Of a stretch of 64,000 bases of DNA, positions 7,021-15,247 are shown in pieces; within the stretch, counting starts at the first letter, position 1; each line of letters opens with the position of its first letter. Source of the DNA: Candidatus Saccharimonadota bacterium. GTDB taxonomy: Bacteria; Patescibacteriota; Saccharimonadia; Saccharimonadales; Saccharimonadaceae. The stretch is taken from contig JAFRJE010000002.1 in assembly GCA_017432425.1 (NCBI GenBank), positions 1-64,000 on the forward strand. The letters run 5' to 3'. The notes under the pieces are model-generated. The model was given only the letters and a program-made list of their open reading frames with translations, had not been told where the DNA came from and did no database searches. Position numbers and translations under genes: made by a program.

Positions 7021-7665
7021 ATGAAGGTCAATTTTTCTAAGTTTGTTTATCTTTTTCGAGGTCAGCTTTATACTCTGCTTTTTCTCGGATTTATCGGGCT
7101 CTCTTTTTTAAACAATTCGCTTAATTTCTCAAGAAATTCCTCCGAGATTCTTGACGCCGCTCCGGTTTCCGGAACGCTCGCTGAACTGCCGTTAATCCCT
7201 GAAGTCGCCCCTGTCGAAATTGAGCCGCTCGCGACCGTTCCAAGAACCTCAACTCCCTATCTTTTCGGCGCCTCAACTTCTCGTGCTTCCTCTCTCTTTA
7301 CGATTAGAAACGTCGAGGACGTCTCCGACCCCTCGGTTGATGCCGGAACCGGTATTAAGCGTTATAATTATCGCGGGAAAAACCGCTTCCTTTACGCGCA
7401 CTCTAACCTTGCTTTCGCCCCAATAAAAACTCTTTATTCTGGCAGTACTTTCTCTGCGACTCTCGACGGCGTTACGAAAACCTATCGCGTCGTCGCTCGC
7501 GTCGTTTTTAAAAAGTCTGAGCTCGACTCGAACTCTGGACTTCGCGCCGCAATTTATTCCGCCGCATACCAGGGGAAAAATTACGATTTAGCCTTGATGA
7601 CCTGCGGCGACGGAACGAACGACGACTCTAACTATCGCCTCGTTCTCTTTGCTTACGCGGAGTAA
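7021..7665 (+). CDS. Sortase family transpeptidase, membrane anchored
   Basis: Cysteine transpeptidase that would join sorting-signal proteins to the cell wall outside the membrane. An N-terminal membrane segment (about residues 15-32) is followed by a proline-rich spacer (45-80) and the sortase barrel. The catalytic triad is visible: H127 in YAHSN, C195 in LALMTCGDG and R206 in NYRLVLF. At 214 aa it is compact. It stands alone, with no obvious substrate gene beside it; a candidate substrate and a class B-like sortase lie elsewhere in the window. Its 3' end overlaps the convergent downstream gene by 38 nt. Class assignment (A/E/F-like) is uncertain. Confidence 0.85.
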   Translation: MKVNFSKFVYLFRGQLYTLLFLGFIGLSFLNNSLNFSRNSSEILDAAPVSGTLAELPLIPEVAPVEIEPLATVPRTSTPYLFGASTSRASSLFTIRNVEDVSDPSVDAGTGIKRYNYRGKNRFLYAHSNLAFAPIKTLYSGSTFSATLDGVTKTYRVVARVVFKKSELDSNSGLRAAIYSAAYQGKNYDLALMTCGDGTNDDSNYRLVLFAYAE

Positions 7666-8026
7666 AATAAATCATTATTCTCGTCCCAAACCCGACTCGC
7701 GACTTGACTTCGACGTGTTCCGAAGACAGGAGTTTAACCGCCGAGGGCGACAGCGTTGTTCCCGTATCGCGAATCTCGACGCCGGTTTTCGAGACAGAAA
7801 TCATCACTTCCCCCTTAGGCTTCTTTCGCGCCCCGACAGCACTCGCGCTCGAAACGCGCAAAATCGCTTTCGGGACATGTTCTTCGAGCGTCTTTTTTAC
7901 TTTCGAGGGAGAATTGACCCGAATCGTTGGGTCGGGAAAATCCAAATTCAAAGTTACTCCCGCCTTTATCGCCTTTGGGAGGTATTTATTATAGATTTCG
8001 TTAATAACTAAGGATAACCGGTACAT
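7628..8026 (-). CDS. Degenerate histidine-kinase-type ATPase domain protein
   Basis: The C-terminal half reads EVMISVSKTGVEIRDTG, then a long helix and SRVGFGTRIMIYF, which resembles the G1 (DTG) and G2 (GFG) boxes of a GHKL/HATPase fold. The N box asparagine, the histidine dimerisation domain and any membrane segment are lacking. It could be a non-catalytic partner of a sensor kinase. I chose the ATG at 8026 because TATAAT (8039-8034) ends 7 nt before it; the in-frame ATG at 8035 lies inside that box. Its 3' end overlaps the sortase gene by 38 nt. The function is a guess from the fold motifs. Confidence 0.6.
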   Translation of the reverse strand: MYRLSLVINEIYNKYLPKAIKAGVTLNLDFPDPTIRVNSPSKVKKTLEEHVPKAILRVSSASAVGARKKPKGEVMISVSKTGVEIRDTGTTLSPSAVKLLSSEHVEVKSRVGFGTRIMIYFTPRKQRERGDS

Positions 8027-8048
8027 CACCCTCATTATACCATAACTT

Positions 8049-8597
8049 TTAAACCCCTGGCGAAAAGTTTTTCAATTTCCGACGGTGTTCTTTGTAGCGC
8101 GGGTCGTGTTTTTCGACCTCTGCCCAAAACGCCTCCGAATGATCCATGTGATTTAAGTGCGACAATTCGTGTAAAATGACGTAGTCACGCAAAACTTCCG
8201 GCACGTTCATCAGCCCAATATTCAGAGAAATCGTCCGATTGCTCGAACAACTCCCCCACCGCGTGCTGGCGTGTGACAGCCTTACTTTTTCATAACTATA
8301 ACCATATTTTTTCGCCCAAAACTCTAGCCGATAGGGAAGATACTCGTGCGCTTTTTTCATTAAGATTTTCTTTTTCGCGTCCCGCGCGCGTTGAGTTGAT
8401 GGGTCTTTAAGCGGCAATTTTTCTCGAATAATCGCTCGGTTTGAACTTAAAAAACGCTTCGCTAAAAAAGTCGAAGCATATTTTGGCACTGTCATTGAGA
8501 GTCGTCCGCTCGGCGAAACTGTAAATTTTACTCCGCGGACTAGAGGACTTTTTCGGACTAAAACTTCTCCGAATTCCTCATCTTTAATAATCATCAA
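8049..8597 (-). CDS. YgjP-type metallopeptidase (DUF45)
   Basis: Belongs to the YgjP/WLM-like zinc metallopeptidase group, small cytoplasmic proteins. The zinc site HELSHLNHMDHSEAFW (HExxH with a further histidine) is intact near residues 142-157, preceded by the family block STRWGSCSSNRTISLNIGLM. The 182-aa length is slightly short for the family. It lies 15 nt after the P-loop kinase gene on the same strand and is probably co-transcribed with it. The substrate is unknown. Confidence 0.88.
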   Translation of the reverse strand: MMIIKDEEFGEVLVRKSPLVRGVKFTVSPSGRLSMTVPKYASTFLAKRFLSSNRAIIREKLPLKDPSTQRARDAKKKILMKKAHEYLPYRLEFWAKKYGYSYEKVRLSHASTRWGSCSSNRTISLNIGLMNVPEVLRDYVILHELSHLNHMDHSEAFWAEVEKHDPRYKEHRRKLKNFSPGV

Positions 8598-8612
8598 AAC
8601 CCTCGCGGAATT

Positions 8613-9098
8613 TTAAGCAATTTGGGTTAAAACGTGTCGAAGTTGCGTCTCGAACGTATGTTTTCCAGACAAAACAATCGGCGATTCAATTTCTGTCGGC
8701 GCTTCCATGCTCTCGATTCTTCGCTCGTATTCGTCGCGTGCTTTCAAACCGTTTTTATGTTTCATCTTAAGGCGCATCTTAATCGTCCCGACATCAGTTT
8801 GAATCCAAATCAACGACGGGGAATAACCAGCTTTTCTCAAAACGTTTTTTACTTCGTTTCGGTCTTTTTCGGTATCTAACCCGCCCTCAATTACAAGCGT
8901 TGTATTTGTTCTCGCGATTAGCTCAATGCACTTCAGAACCGTTCGTCGCGAAAACTTATATTTTTCTTCAATTTCAGTTAAATCATAAAAGGCGGCATGA
9001 AACTTCGACGAAAACCTCTCCGCAAACGTCGTTTTTCCGCTCCCAGGCGCTCCAAATACTAAAATCGCCCTCGGTAATGCTTTATTAGTATTGTCCAT
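8613..9098 (-). CDS. P-loop ATPase/kinase of the AAA_33 type
   Basis: Small nucleotide-binding protein (161 aa) with Walker A GAPGSGKTTFAERF at residues 17-30. It belongs to the zeta-toxin/PNK-like AAA_33 kinases, which phosphorylate diverse small substrates; the substrate here is unknown. LVIEGGLDTEKDR fits the phosphate-acceptor loop and IWIQTDVGTIKMRL the next strand. TATGATAAACT on the minus strand ends 6 nt before the ATG, another leaderless arrangement. It heads a two-gene unit with the YgjP peptidase. No antitoxin partner is apparent, so a toxin role is not supported. Confidence 0.75.
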   Translation of the reverse strand: MDNTNKALPRAILVFGAPGSGKTTFAERFSSKFHAAFYDLTEIEEKYKFSRRTVLKCIELIARTNTTLVIEGGLDTEKDRNEVKNVLRKAGYSPSLIWIQTDVGTIKMRLKMKHKNGLKARDEYERRIESMEAPTEIESPIVLSGKHTFETQLRHVLTQIA

Positions 9099-9119
9099 AA
9101 CTCTAGTTTATCATATTTA

Positions 9120-9195
9120 TGGCAGGGATGGCAAGACTCGAACTCGCGACACCTGGTTTTGGAGACCAGTGCTCTACCAACTGAGCTACATCCCT
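9120..9195 (-). tRNA. tRNA-Trp(CCA)
   Basis: Minus-strand cloverleaf: acceptor AGGGATG/CATCCCT, D arm GCTC/GAGC, anticodon stem CTGGT/ACCAG with loop CTCCAAA (anticodon CCA), T arm GAGTTCGAGTC, discriminator G and encoded CCA. TATAAC lies 8 nt upstream of the 5' end. Confidence 0.95.
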
Positions 9196-9255
9196 ATAAA
9201 ACAGTTATAATAATTATTTTACCACAAAAAAAGAAAAAGTAGTATAATAAGTATA

Positions 9256-10476
9256 ATGAAAATACTAATGCTAGGATGGGAGCTGCCGCCGAATAATTCT
9301 GGAGGACTCGGCGTTGCCTGTTTGAATCTGTCGAAAGCCCTTGCGAAAGACGGCGCCGATATTGATTTTGTCGTCCCCTATCTCGCCGACCATTCTAACA
9401 TAAAATTCATGAACGTCCTCTCCGCAACCAATCTCGATCCGCTTTTCCGCTTTGGCGGCGGTGCCTATAATTCCGAAATGATTTCCGAGCGAATTATCCC
9501 GAACATTACGATCCCAGATTCGACCCCGGACATGATGTCGATTCGCGACGTCCAAAAATCCTACATCAACTTTATTGAAAAATATCTCCTTGAGTTTAAA
9601 CCCGACCTTGTCCATGCGCACGATTGGCTGACTTTTGAGGCAGGCGTTCTTGCGAAGAAAAACTTTGGAATCCCTCTGATTGCCCATGTCCACGCGACCG
9701 AATATGACCGCTCCGGTATGAACGGCGGGAATCCTCTTGTTCATGAAATCGAGCGCGAGGGGCTAGTTCTCGCGGATAAAATCTTCGCCGTTTCGAATGC
9801 GACTAAAAACCTGATTCATGAAAAATATCAAATCCCGTCCGAAAAAATCGACGTCGTTTATAATTCTCTCGACGAAAATTTCTTAAAGTCAAACTATGAA
9901 TTTCGTCGCGACTCCTATCCATACCTGAAAAAAATGAAAGAAAAAGGATATACAATTGTCTCGACCGTCGGTCGTTTTACGATTCAAAAAGGGCTGACTC
10001 ATTTTCTCCGCGCCGCGAAACTTGCTCTCGAAAAAAATCCGAAACTAATCTTTCTCTTTGCTGGCGACGGCGAAGAAAAAAACGAGCTCGTCCGTCTCGC
10101 TGCCGACCTCGGCATTTCAAAAAACGTTATTTTTACCGGTTTTATTCGCGGAAAAAAATTACGCGACATTTATTCAATCTCCGACGTTTTCGTCATGTCG
10201 AGCATTTCCGAGCCGTTCGGTTTGACCGCCCTCGAAGCGGCGCACCACGGCGACGTTTTAATTTTAACTAAACAATCTGGCGTTTCCGAAATTCTCCGCT
10301 CGGCTTTCTTCTATGATTTCTGGGACGAGGAAAAACTCGCGAACGAAATTCTAACCGTCGCCGGCTCCGAATCTCTCCAGAAAACCTTAAAAAACAATAT
10401 TAAAAACGAATACCAACGAATTTCTTGGGACGATGTTGCGAAACAATGTTTAAGCGTCTATAATAAACTTAGGTAG
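9256..10476 (+). CDS. Glycogen/starch synthase-like glycosyltransferase
   Basis: Retaining GT-B glycosyltransferase. The N-terminal motif KILMLGWELPPNNSGGLG is the glycogen-synthase-type donor-binding loop, HAHDWLTF the middle marker, and the C-terminal half carries STVGRFTIQKGL and the ExxxxxxxE site SEPFGLTALEA. It probably elongates alpha-1,4-glucan from a nucleotide sugar. The next gene, 4 nt downstream, is a GH57 glucanotransferase/amylase, and a glucan phosphorylase lies at 20 kb, which supports a glycogen role. TATAAT (9243-9248) lies 7 nt before the ATG, so the operon mRNA is probably leaderless. GT4 and GT5 cannot be separated with confidence by eye. Confidence 0.85.
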   Translation: MKILMLGWELPPNNSGGLGVACLNLSKALAKDGADIDFVVPYLADHSNIKFMNVLSATNLDPLFRFGGGAYNSEMISERIIPNITIPDSTPDMMSIRDVQKSYINFIEKYLLEFKPDLVHAHDWLTFEAGVLAKKNFGIPLIAHVHATEYDRSGMNGGNPLVHEIEREGLVLADKIFAVSNATKNLIHEKYQIPSEKIDVVYNSLDENFLKSNYEFRRDSYPYLKKMKEKGYTIVSTVGRFTIQKGLTHFLRAAKLALEKNPKLIFLFAGDGEEKNELVRLAADLGISKNVIFTGFIRGKKLRDIYSISDVFVMSSISEPFGLTALEAAHHGDVLILTKQSGVSEILRSAFFYDFWDEEKLANEILTVAGSESLQKTLKNNIKNEYQRISWDDVAKQCLSVYNKLR

Positions 10477-10480
10477 TTTT

Positions 10481-11686
10481 ATGCGCGCAATCTGTCTTTA
10501 TCTTCATGTCCACCAACCTTTTCGCTATCGAGCGTACTCAATTTTCGACGTTGCGCATAATTCAAATTATTTTTCCGAAAAAAATTATAGCTCAAAACAA
10601 TCTAACGAGCGCATCTTCAAAAAAGTTCTCGAAAAGTCCTATCGCCCGACCTTCGATTTGTTGGAAGAAAGTCTAAAGAAAAACCCTGGCTTTAAAATTT
10701 CTTTTTCAATTACCGGAACTTGGCTCGAACAAGCCGAACTTTGGGCGCCCGAAATTATTGCCCAGTTAAAACGCATGATAAAAACCAATCGCGTCGAAAT
10801 CGTCTCGGAAACTTATTATCATTCCATGTCTTTTTTCTATAATCGCGACGAATTTATTTCCCAGGTCGAACTTCATCAGAAAAAGATTAACCAACTTTTC
10901 GGAGTAACTCCGAAAGTTTTTAGAAATACCGAGCTAGCCTATAACGACTCGCTTGCGAAATGGGCGGATGATTTTGGTTTTAAAGGGATTCTCGCCGAGG
11001 GTTGGGATAAAATCCTCGGCTGGCGTAGCCCGAACTTTGTCTATCGTCCGGTCGGAACAAAAAATCTAAAGCTCCTCCTAAAAAACTACCGCCTCTCGGA
11101 CGATATTGCTTTCCGCTTTTCCGACCGAAAGTGGAGCCAGTGGCCTCTAACTGTCGAAAAATATCTAAATTGGGTTAATGACGGCTGTCTGAACGGAAAT
11201 TTAATTAACTTATTCATGGATTTCGAAACTTTTGGCGAACATCAATGGTCGGAAACCGGTATTTTTGATTTCCTAAAGACCTTTATTGACAGTTGGCTAA
11301 AAGTCTATGACAATAAATTTCTAACCGTCTCCGAAGCCTGCGACTTAATGAAGCCCGTTGGCGAAATCTCCATGCCGGAAACCGTAACCTGGGCAGATAC
11401 CGAACGCGACCTTTCGGCTTGGCGCGGTAACTCCCTCCAAGACGCCGCTCTTCCCGCCCTCTATTCTCTCCGCGAAAAAATCCTCGCCTCGAAAGACCCC
11501 GCCCTGATTGACGATTTTAGAAAACTAACAACTTCCGACCATGCTTATTATATGTGTACAAAATACTGGAACGACGGCGATGTTCATGCCTACTTCTCCG
11601 CCTATGACTCTCCATACGACGCTTTTATGTATTTCATGAACATTCTCCGCGACCTCGAATTTCGCCTCTCCGAGCGGACAAGCTAA
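10481..11686 (+). CDS. GH57 family alpha-amylase/glucanotransferase
   Basis: Glycoside hydrolase family 57. The signature HVHQPFRYR is at residues 9-17, the nucleophile region reads VFRNTELAY near residue 150, and the acid/base region is NLFMDFETFGEHQW near residue 245. No signal peptide is seen, so it acts in the cytoplasm, most likely trimming or rearranging alpha-glucan. It starts 4 nt after the glycogen-synthase-like gene (AGGTAG precedes the ATG) and ends the operon. The protein (401 aa) lacks the long C-terminal branching-enzyme extension, so amylase or 4-alpha-glucanotransferase is likelier than branching. Confidence 0.88.
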   Translation: MRAICLYLHVHQPFRYRAYSIFDVAHNSNYFSEKNYSSKQSNERIFKKVLEKSYRPTFDLLEESLKKNPGFKISFSITGTWLEQAELWAPEIIAQLKRMIKTNRVEIVSETYYHSMSFFYNRDEFISQVELHQKKINQLFGVTPKVFRNTELAYNDSLAKWADDFGFKGILAEGWDKILGWRSPNFVYRPVGTKNLKLLLKNYRLSDDIAFRFSDRKWSQWPLTVEKYLNWVNDGCLNGNLINLFMDFETFGEHQWSETGIFDFLKTFIDSWLKVYDNKFLTVSEACDLMKPVGEISMPETVTWADTERDLSAWRGNSLQDAALPALYSLREKILASKDPALIDDFRKLTTSDHAYYMCTKYWNDGDVHAYFSAYDSPYDAFMYFMNILRDLEFRLSERTS

Positions 11687-11702
11687 AGCCCTAAAATCGA
11701 CT

Positions 11703-11752
11703 TTCGACCCCTGTTAGCCAAAAGTTCAAGCGCGTACGGAAACTCCGCAATT
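11703..11752 (+). repeat. Repeat copy A, shared with dnaX linker
   Basis: About 50 bases beginning CGACCCCTGTTAGCC and ending AACTCCGCAA recur at 30464-30512 inside dnaX with one indel and a few substitutions. Copy A lies in the short gap between the convergent GH57 and GH97 genes. Confidence 0.7.
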
Positions 11753-11758
11753 TTTTCG

Positions 11759-13747
11759 CTATCTCGCGCGCAATCTAATCGCAAACCCTCCGCCCGGCGC
11801 CATATAAATATCCAAAAAATTCGTTCGATTAACGACCGTCGTCTCAATTCTAATTCCGAGTTGATTGTCGCGATAATGCGCCGACTCCTCGTCGCGATAA
11901 ATCTCCGCGACATATTCTCCCTCGCCGAGAAAATCGAGCATCACCCGAACTTTATGCGACTCCTCGTTTGTCACCCCCCCAACAAACCAATCCTCGACCC
12001 CCCGCCCCTGTCTTGCGACGACGTAATATTGCCCAATTTCGCCCAGTAGCGGCACCGTCCGCTCCCAGTTTACCGGCACGTCATAAATAAACCGATAGGC
12101 GTTCGGAAATTCTTGTTCATAAAACCTCGGTCGGTCAGAAACCATTTGCATCCCGCTCGGAATCGTTACATAATACGCAAGTTGTCGCGCGAGAGTCGAA
12201 GCCAGCCGCTTCGTCCCGTTCGTAACGTCAAAAATCCCGCTCGTATAGTCCATCGCCCCCGACAAGAGCCGCGTGAACGGCAAAATACAAGCGTGCGACG
12301 GCGACAGCGCCCCGCCCTCATATTCCTGTCCCCTCGCCCCCTCTCGCGTCAACAAATTCGGAAAAGTCCGCTCAATCCCCGTCCCCTTGATTGGCTCGTG
12401 GACGTCCAAACAAATCTTATATTTCGCTGCCAACTCTAGCGCGTGTTGATAATGGAGAACGCCGAGCTGGGAATGATGGTATTCTTTTCTTCCGTTAATC
12501 ATCATCATGCTCCCCGCGTATCCCGGCTTAATATATTTTATTCCGAGACTACTATAATATTTATATGCGTCCTCGAGTTGTGCCTCATAATTATCAACAA
12601 ATCCGACCGTTTCGTGATGCCCAACAATCTCAACCCCGTTCTGGGCGGCATAATTCGCGATAAAGTTCATATCAAGGTCGTCCGCCGGCTTCAAGAAATT
12701 ACTTTTTTCGCCGTTTACTAGCCAATCCCCGTCCCAACCGTCGTTCCACCCCTCGAGCAACAATCCCTGAATCCCGAGCCTGCGGCAAGAATCAATATAC
12801 TCTCGCGCGTGCTCTGTCGTTGCTCCGTGTCGCTCTCCGCTCGCCCAAGTCCACTCCCCAACATACATTGCCCACCATATCCCAAGAAACTTAATCGGCT
12901 TTACCCAAGAAAAATCTCCGCTCGGCGCCTCGTTTAGACAGAGCATCATTCGATTCGTTATTAGATCAATCGCTTCATCGGCAATCATAATCATTCGCCA
13001 CGGCGAACTAAACGGCAGTTCAACATACGCCTTGTTTCCGTCCGAAAGCGGCGTAATATCCGACTTTAACGCTTTCCACTCGTCGAGTTTAATCGTCATT
13101 TCCCCGTAGTTATAAAGCGCGGCTTCGTGAATCGAAACATAATATTCGTTCGGCAAAACAATCGTTACGGGAGTATGAACCGACTCAGTCAAAGAATAAA
13201 CCGGCACTTTTTCATAATTATATTCATAACGATCGGGCTGGTAGGCGGGGATTTTCCAGGCATTCCCGTTTAAATCGACATTAAACTCCGTCAGCTCGTC
13301 CTCAATCACAACGCGCGAGAATTTTGGTTGCGGCGGCAGTTCATAGCGAAACGCGACTCCCTCCGAAAAAACCCGAAACCGGAGCGTAAACAGCCTTTTA
13401 TCTCCGGCGATTTCCGAGAGATAAAGCGTTAGCTCTCTATAATTATTTCTAATCCTCCGGTCTTCTCCCCAAACCGTCTCAAACTCCTCATCAACCGCTT
13501 TCTCGGTCGTCCGAATAATCCGAAGATAATTTCCGAGCGCCTCCCCGCCCTTAACCTTAACGCCGAGCCGCGATTCGCGTACGATTGTCTTATTGTCTTT
13601 AAAAACTGCGTAAGAAATATGCCCCTGTTTAAGGCTAACTCGAAGGACAACTCTCCCGTCGGGCGAAAAAATATTCTTCTCAAAATCACTGTTCGGACGT
13701 CGCCAATAATCGAACCATTCTAAAAAGCCCTTCCTTTTCTTTACCAT
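11759..13747 (-). CDS. GH97 family alpha-glucosidase-like hydrolase
   Basis: Glycoside hydrolase family 97 (SusB-like), which releases glucose from alpha-linked oligosaccharides or, in some members, acts on galactosides. The beta-sandwich N-terminus (about 25-270), TIM barrel (WWAMYVGEWTWASGERHG, then GLLLEGWNDGWDGDW) and C-terminal beta domain are all present in 662 aa. DVHEPIKGTGIERTFPNLLTREGARGQEY is a family landmark. No signal peptide is visible, so it is probably cytoplasmic. The start is set at 13747 because TATAAT at 13759-13754 is followed by six bases and this ATG; the ATG at 13753 abuts the box. It is convergent with GH57. Confidence 0.88.
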   Translation of the reverse strand: MVKKRKGFLEWFDYWRRPNSDFEKNIFSPDGRVVLRVSLKQGHISYAVFKDNKTIVRESRLGVKVKGGEALGNYLRIIRTTEKAVDEEFETVWGEDRRIRNNYRELTLYLSEIAGDKRLFTLRFRVFSEGVAFRYELPPQPKFSRVVIEDELTEFNVDLNGNAWKIPAYQPDRYEYNYEKVPVYSLTESVHTPVTIVLPNEYYVSIHEAALYNYGEMTIKLDEWKALKSDITPLSDGNKAYVELPFSSPWRMIMIADEAIDLITNRMMLCLNEAPSGDFSWVKPIKFLGIWWAMYVGEWTWASGERHGATTEHAREYIDSCRRLGIQGLLLEGWNDGWDGDWLVNGEKSNFLKPADDLDMNFIANYAAQNGVEIVGHHETVGFVDNYEAQLEDAYKYYSSLGIKYIKPGYAGSMMMINGRKEYHHSQLGVLHYQHALELAAKYKICLDVHEPIKGTGIERTFPNLLTREGARGQEYEGGALSPSHACILPFTRLLSGAMDYTSGIFDVTNGTKRLASTLARQLAYYVTIPSGMQMVSDRPRFYEQEFPNAYRFIYDVPVNWERTVPLLGEIGQYYVVARQGRGVEDWFVGGVTNEESHKVRVMLDFLGEGEYVAEIYRDEESAHYRDNQLGIRIETTVVNRTNFLDIYMAPGGGFAIRLRAR

Positions 13748-13753
13748 AACCAT

Positions 13754-13759
13754 ATTATA
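13754..13759 (-). promoter_or_regulatory. -10 box that decides the GH97 start
   Basis: TATAAT on the minus strand, then ATGGTT, then ATG at 13747. The first ATG touches the box and would leave no room for the transcription start, so the second is preferred. Confidence 0.6.
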
Positions 13760-13781
13760 ACAAAAATCCTTTGTTTTGTGC

Positions 13782-13787
13782 TAAAAT
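13782..13787 (+). promoter_or_regulatory. -10 box of the CapA-like gene
   Basis: TAAAAT followed by 8 bases and the ATG at 13796. A possible GTG start at 13778 lies upstream of the box and is therefore rejected. Confidence 0.55.
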
Positions 13788-13795
13788 ATAGTTAT

Positions 13796-15247
13796 ATGAA
13801 AAAGAAAATCTTTTTAGTCGTTCCGCTTTTTCTCCTTTTCGCCGCTCTTAGTTTCTTCGGGATTCAGTTTTTCTCAAAAACCGGCTTTTTTAAAATCCCC
13901 GGCGAACTCGTTTTCTCCGAAGATCTTCCCGACGCTGAAAAAGCCTATTACGAAACTCTTTTCTCCGACGCCGAGCTAAAAAAAGACTTAAAACTCTCCC
14001 TCGAAACGACCTCCGCGAAAAAAACTTCCAAAACCTCTCTCCTCCTCGACGTTTTAGTTTTAACGACCGATTTTTATGACCCCGTCTCGAATATTTCCGC
14101 CTCCGAAGCCGCTCTCCGCTTAAAAGAAAATTCCAGCTCGCTTATTTCTGTTCTCGCCCTCGATAATAAGTCGAAACTCCTCTCGATTGATAATAAATAT
14201 TTCCTCGACGATTTTTCCTCCGGCGCTTTCTTTAAATATCTGAACCTCGAATCCGAGTCCGAAGAAGACCTTGCTCTCGCGAAAAATCTAATTTCCCCGA
14301 CCTTAAAATCCTTTCCGGAGAAGTCGACTACTTTGAGCTTTCTCCAGACCGGCGTAACCGCCCTTTCTCGCCGTATGAACGGAAAGCTCGCCGAAGTTGG
14401 CGACGCGACTTATTTTTCCGAGAAAATCGGCGATTTTCTAAAGAGCTTCGACCTGACCCATACCTCTAACGAAGCCTCGTTTACCGAAAGTGCGACTAGT
14501 AGCAACATCTGCTCCGCTCCGGAAATGATTGACGTTTTAACGAGTTCCGGAATTGATATTGTCGAGTTGACCGGGAACCACAATTTAGATTGCGGGGTCG
14601 AAGCCGCGCTTGAAACCTTAGATTTATATGAGAGTTTAAATATTAAAACCGTCGGCGGCGGTCGCGATTCTGAAGATGCGAAAACCCCGTTAAAGTTGAG
14701 TGAAAAGGGAACGAACATAACTTTCTTGGCATATAACGAATCGACTGGCGGCGCGACGACCGGCGACTACCCTGGCGCAAACCAATATTACGAAGCTGAA
14801 GCCGAGGCGGAGATTAAAGCCGCAAAAGCTCGCGGCGACGTCGTGATTGTTGATGTCCAATATTACGAATGTAACGCTTACGCGAGCGAATACGAAGATC
14901 CGACTTGCGACGCTGCGGATTCTGCCGCTGGCGACCAAATCGGTCTGTTCCGAAAACTAATCGATTTTGGCGCCGACGTTGTTGTCGGAACTTCTGCGCA
15001 CCAAACCCAGACCTACGAACTTTATGGCGACGGCGTAATTTACTATGGTTTAGGGAATCTCTGGTTCGATCAAGTTTGGTGGCCTGGAACGCGACGCAGC
15101 CTCGCGCTCGCGCACTATTTCTATAATGGAAAACTGCTCCAGACTCGCCTCTACGGAACAACTTACGACGCCAGTCTTCAGCCCGAACTAATGGAAGAGG
15201 AGGATTTTATATGGTTCCTGAGCCGCCTAAACGAATCTCGCCCATAA
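13796..15247 (+). CDS. CapA-like metallophosphatase domain protein, membrane anchored
   Basis: An N-terminal membrane anchor (residues 4-24) leads to an external domain whose second half matches the CapA/PGA_cap superfamily: a conserved EMIDVLTSSGIDIVELTGNHNLDCG, then VVIVDVQYYE and the metal-site block DVVVGTSAHQTQTYELYGDGVIYYGLGNLWF. Family members have a calcineurin-like fold and are linked to capsule or polyglutamate biosynthesis, though the reaction is poorly defined. The first 220 residues of the ectodomain are not recognisable. It overlaps the next gene by 37 nt, implying co-expression of two envelope proteins. Confidence 0.82.
   Translation: MKKKIFLVVPLFLLFAALSFFGIQFFSKTGFFKIPGELVFSEDLPDAEKAYYETLFSDAELKKDLKLSLETTSAKKTSKTSLLLDVLVLTTDFYDPVSNISASEAALRLKENSSSLISVLALDNKSKLLSIDNKYFLDDFSSGAFFKYLNLESESEEDLALAKNLISPTLKSFPEKSTTLSFLQTGVTALSRRMNGKLAEVGDATYFSEKIGDFLKSFDLTHTSNEASFTESATSSNICSAPEMIDVLTSSGIDIVELTGNHNLDCGVEAALETLDLYESLNIKTVGGGRDSEDAKTPLKLSEKGTNITFLAYNESTGGATTGDYPGANQYYEAEAEAEIKAAKARGDVVIVDVQYYECNAYASEYEDPTCDAADSAAGDQIGLFRKLIDFGADVVVGTSAHQTQTYELYGDGVIYYGLGNLWFDQVWWPGTRRSLALAHYFYNGKLLQTRLYGTTYDASLQPELMEEEDFIWFLSRLNESRP

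Noticed and set aside
8613-9098. Zeta-type toxin for the P-loop kinase
   Set aside because: No epsilon-like antitoxin gene beside it, and it is paired with a peptidase gene instead.
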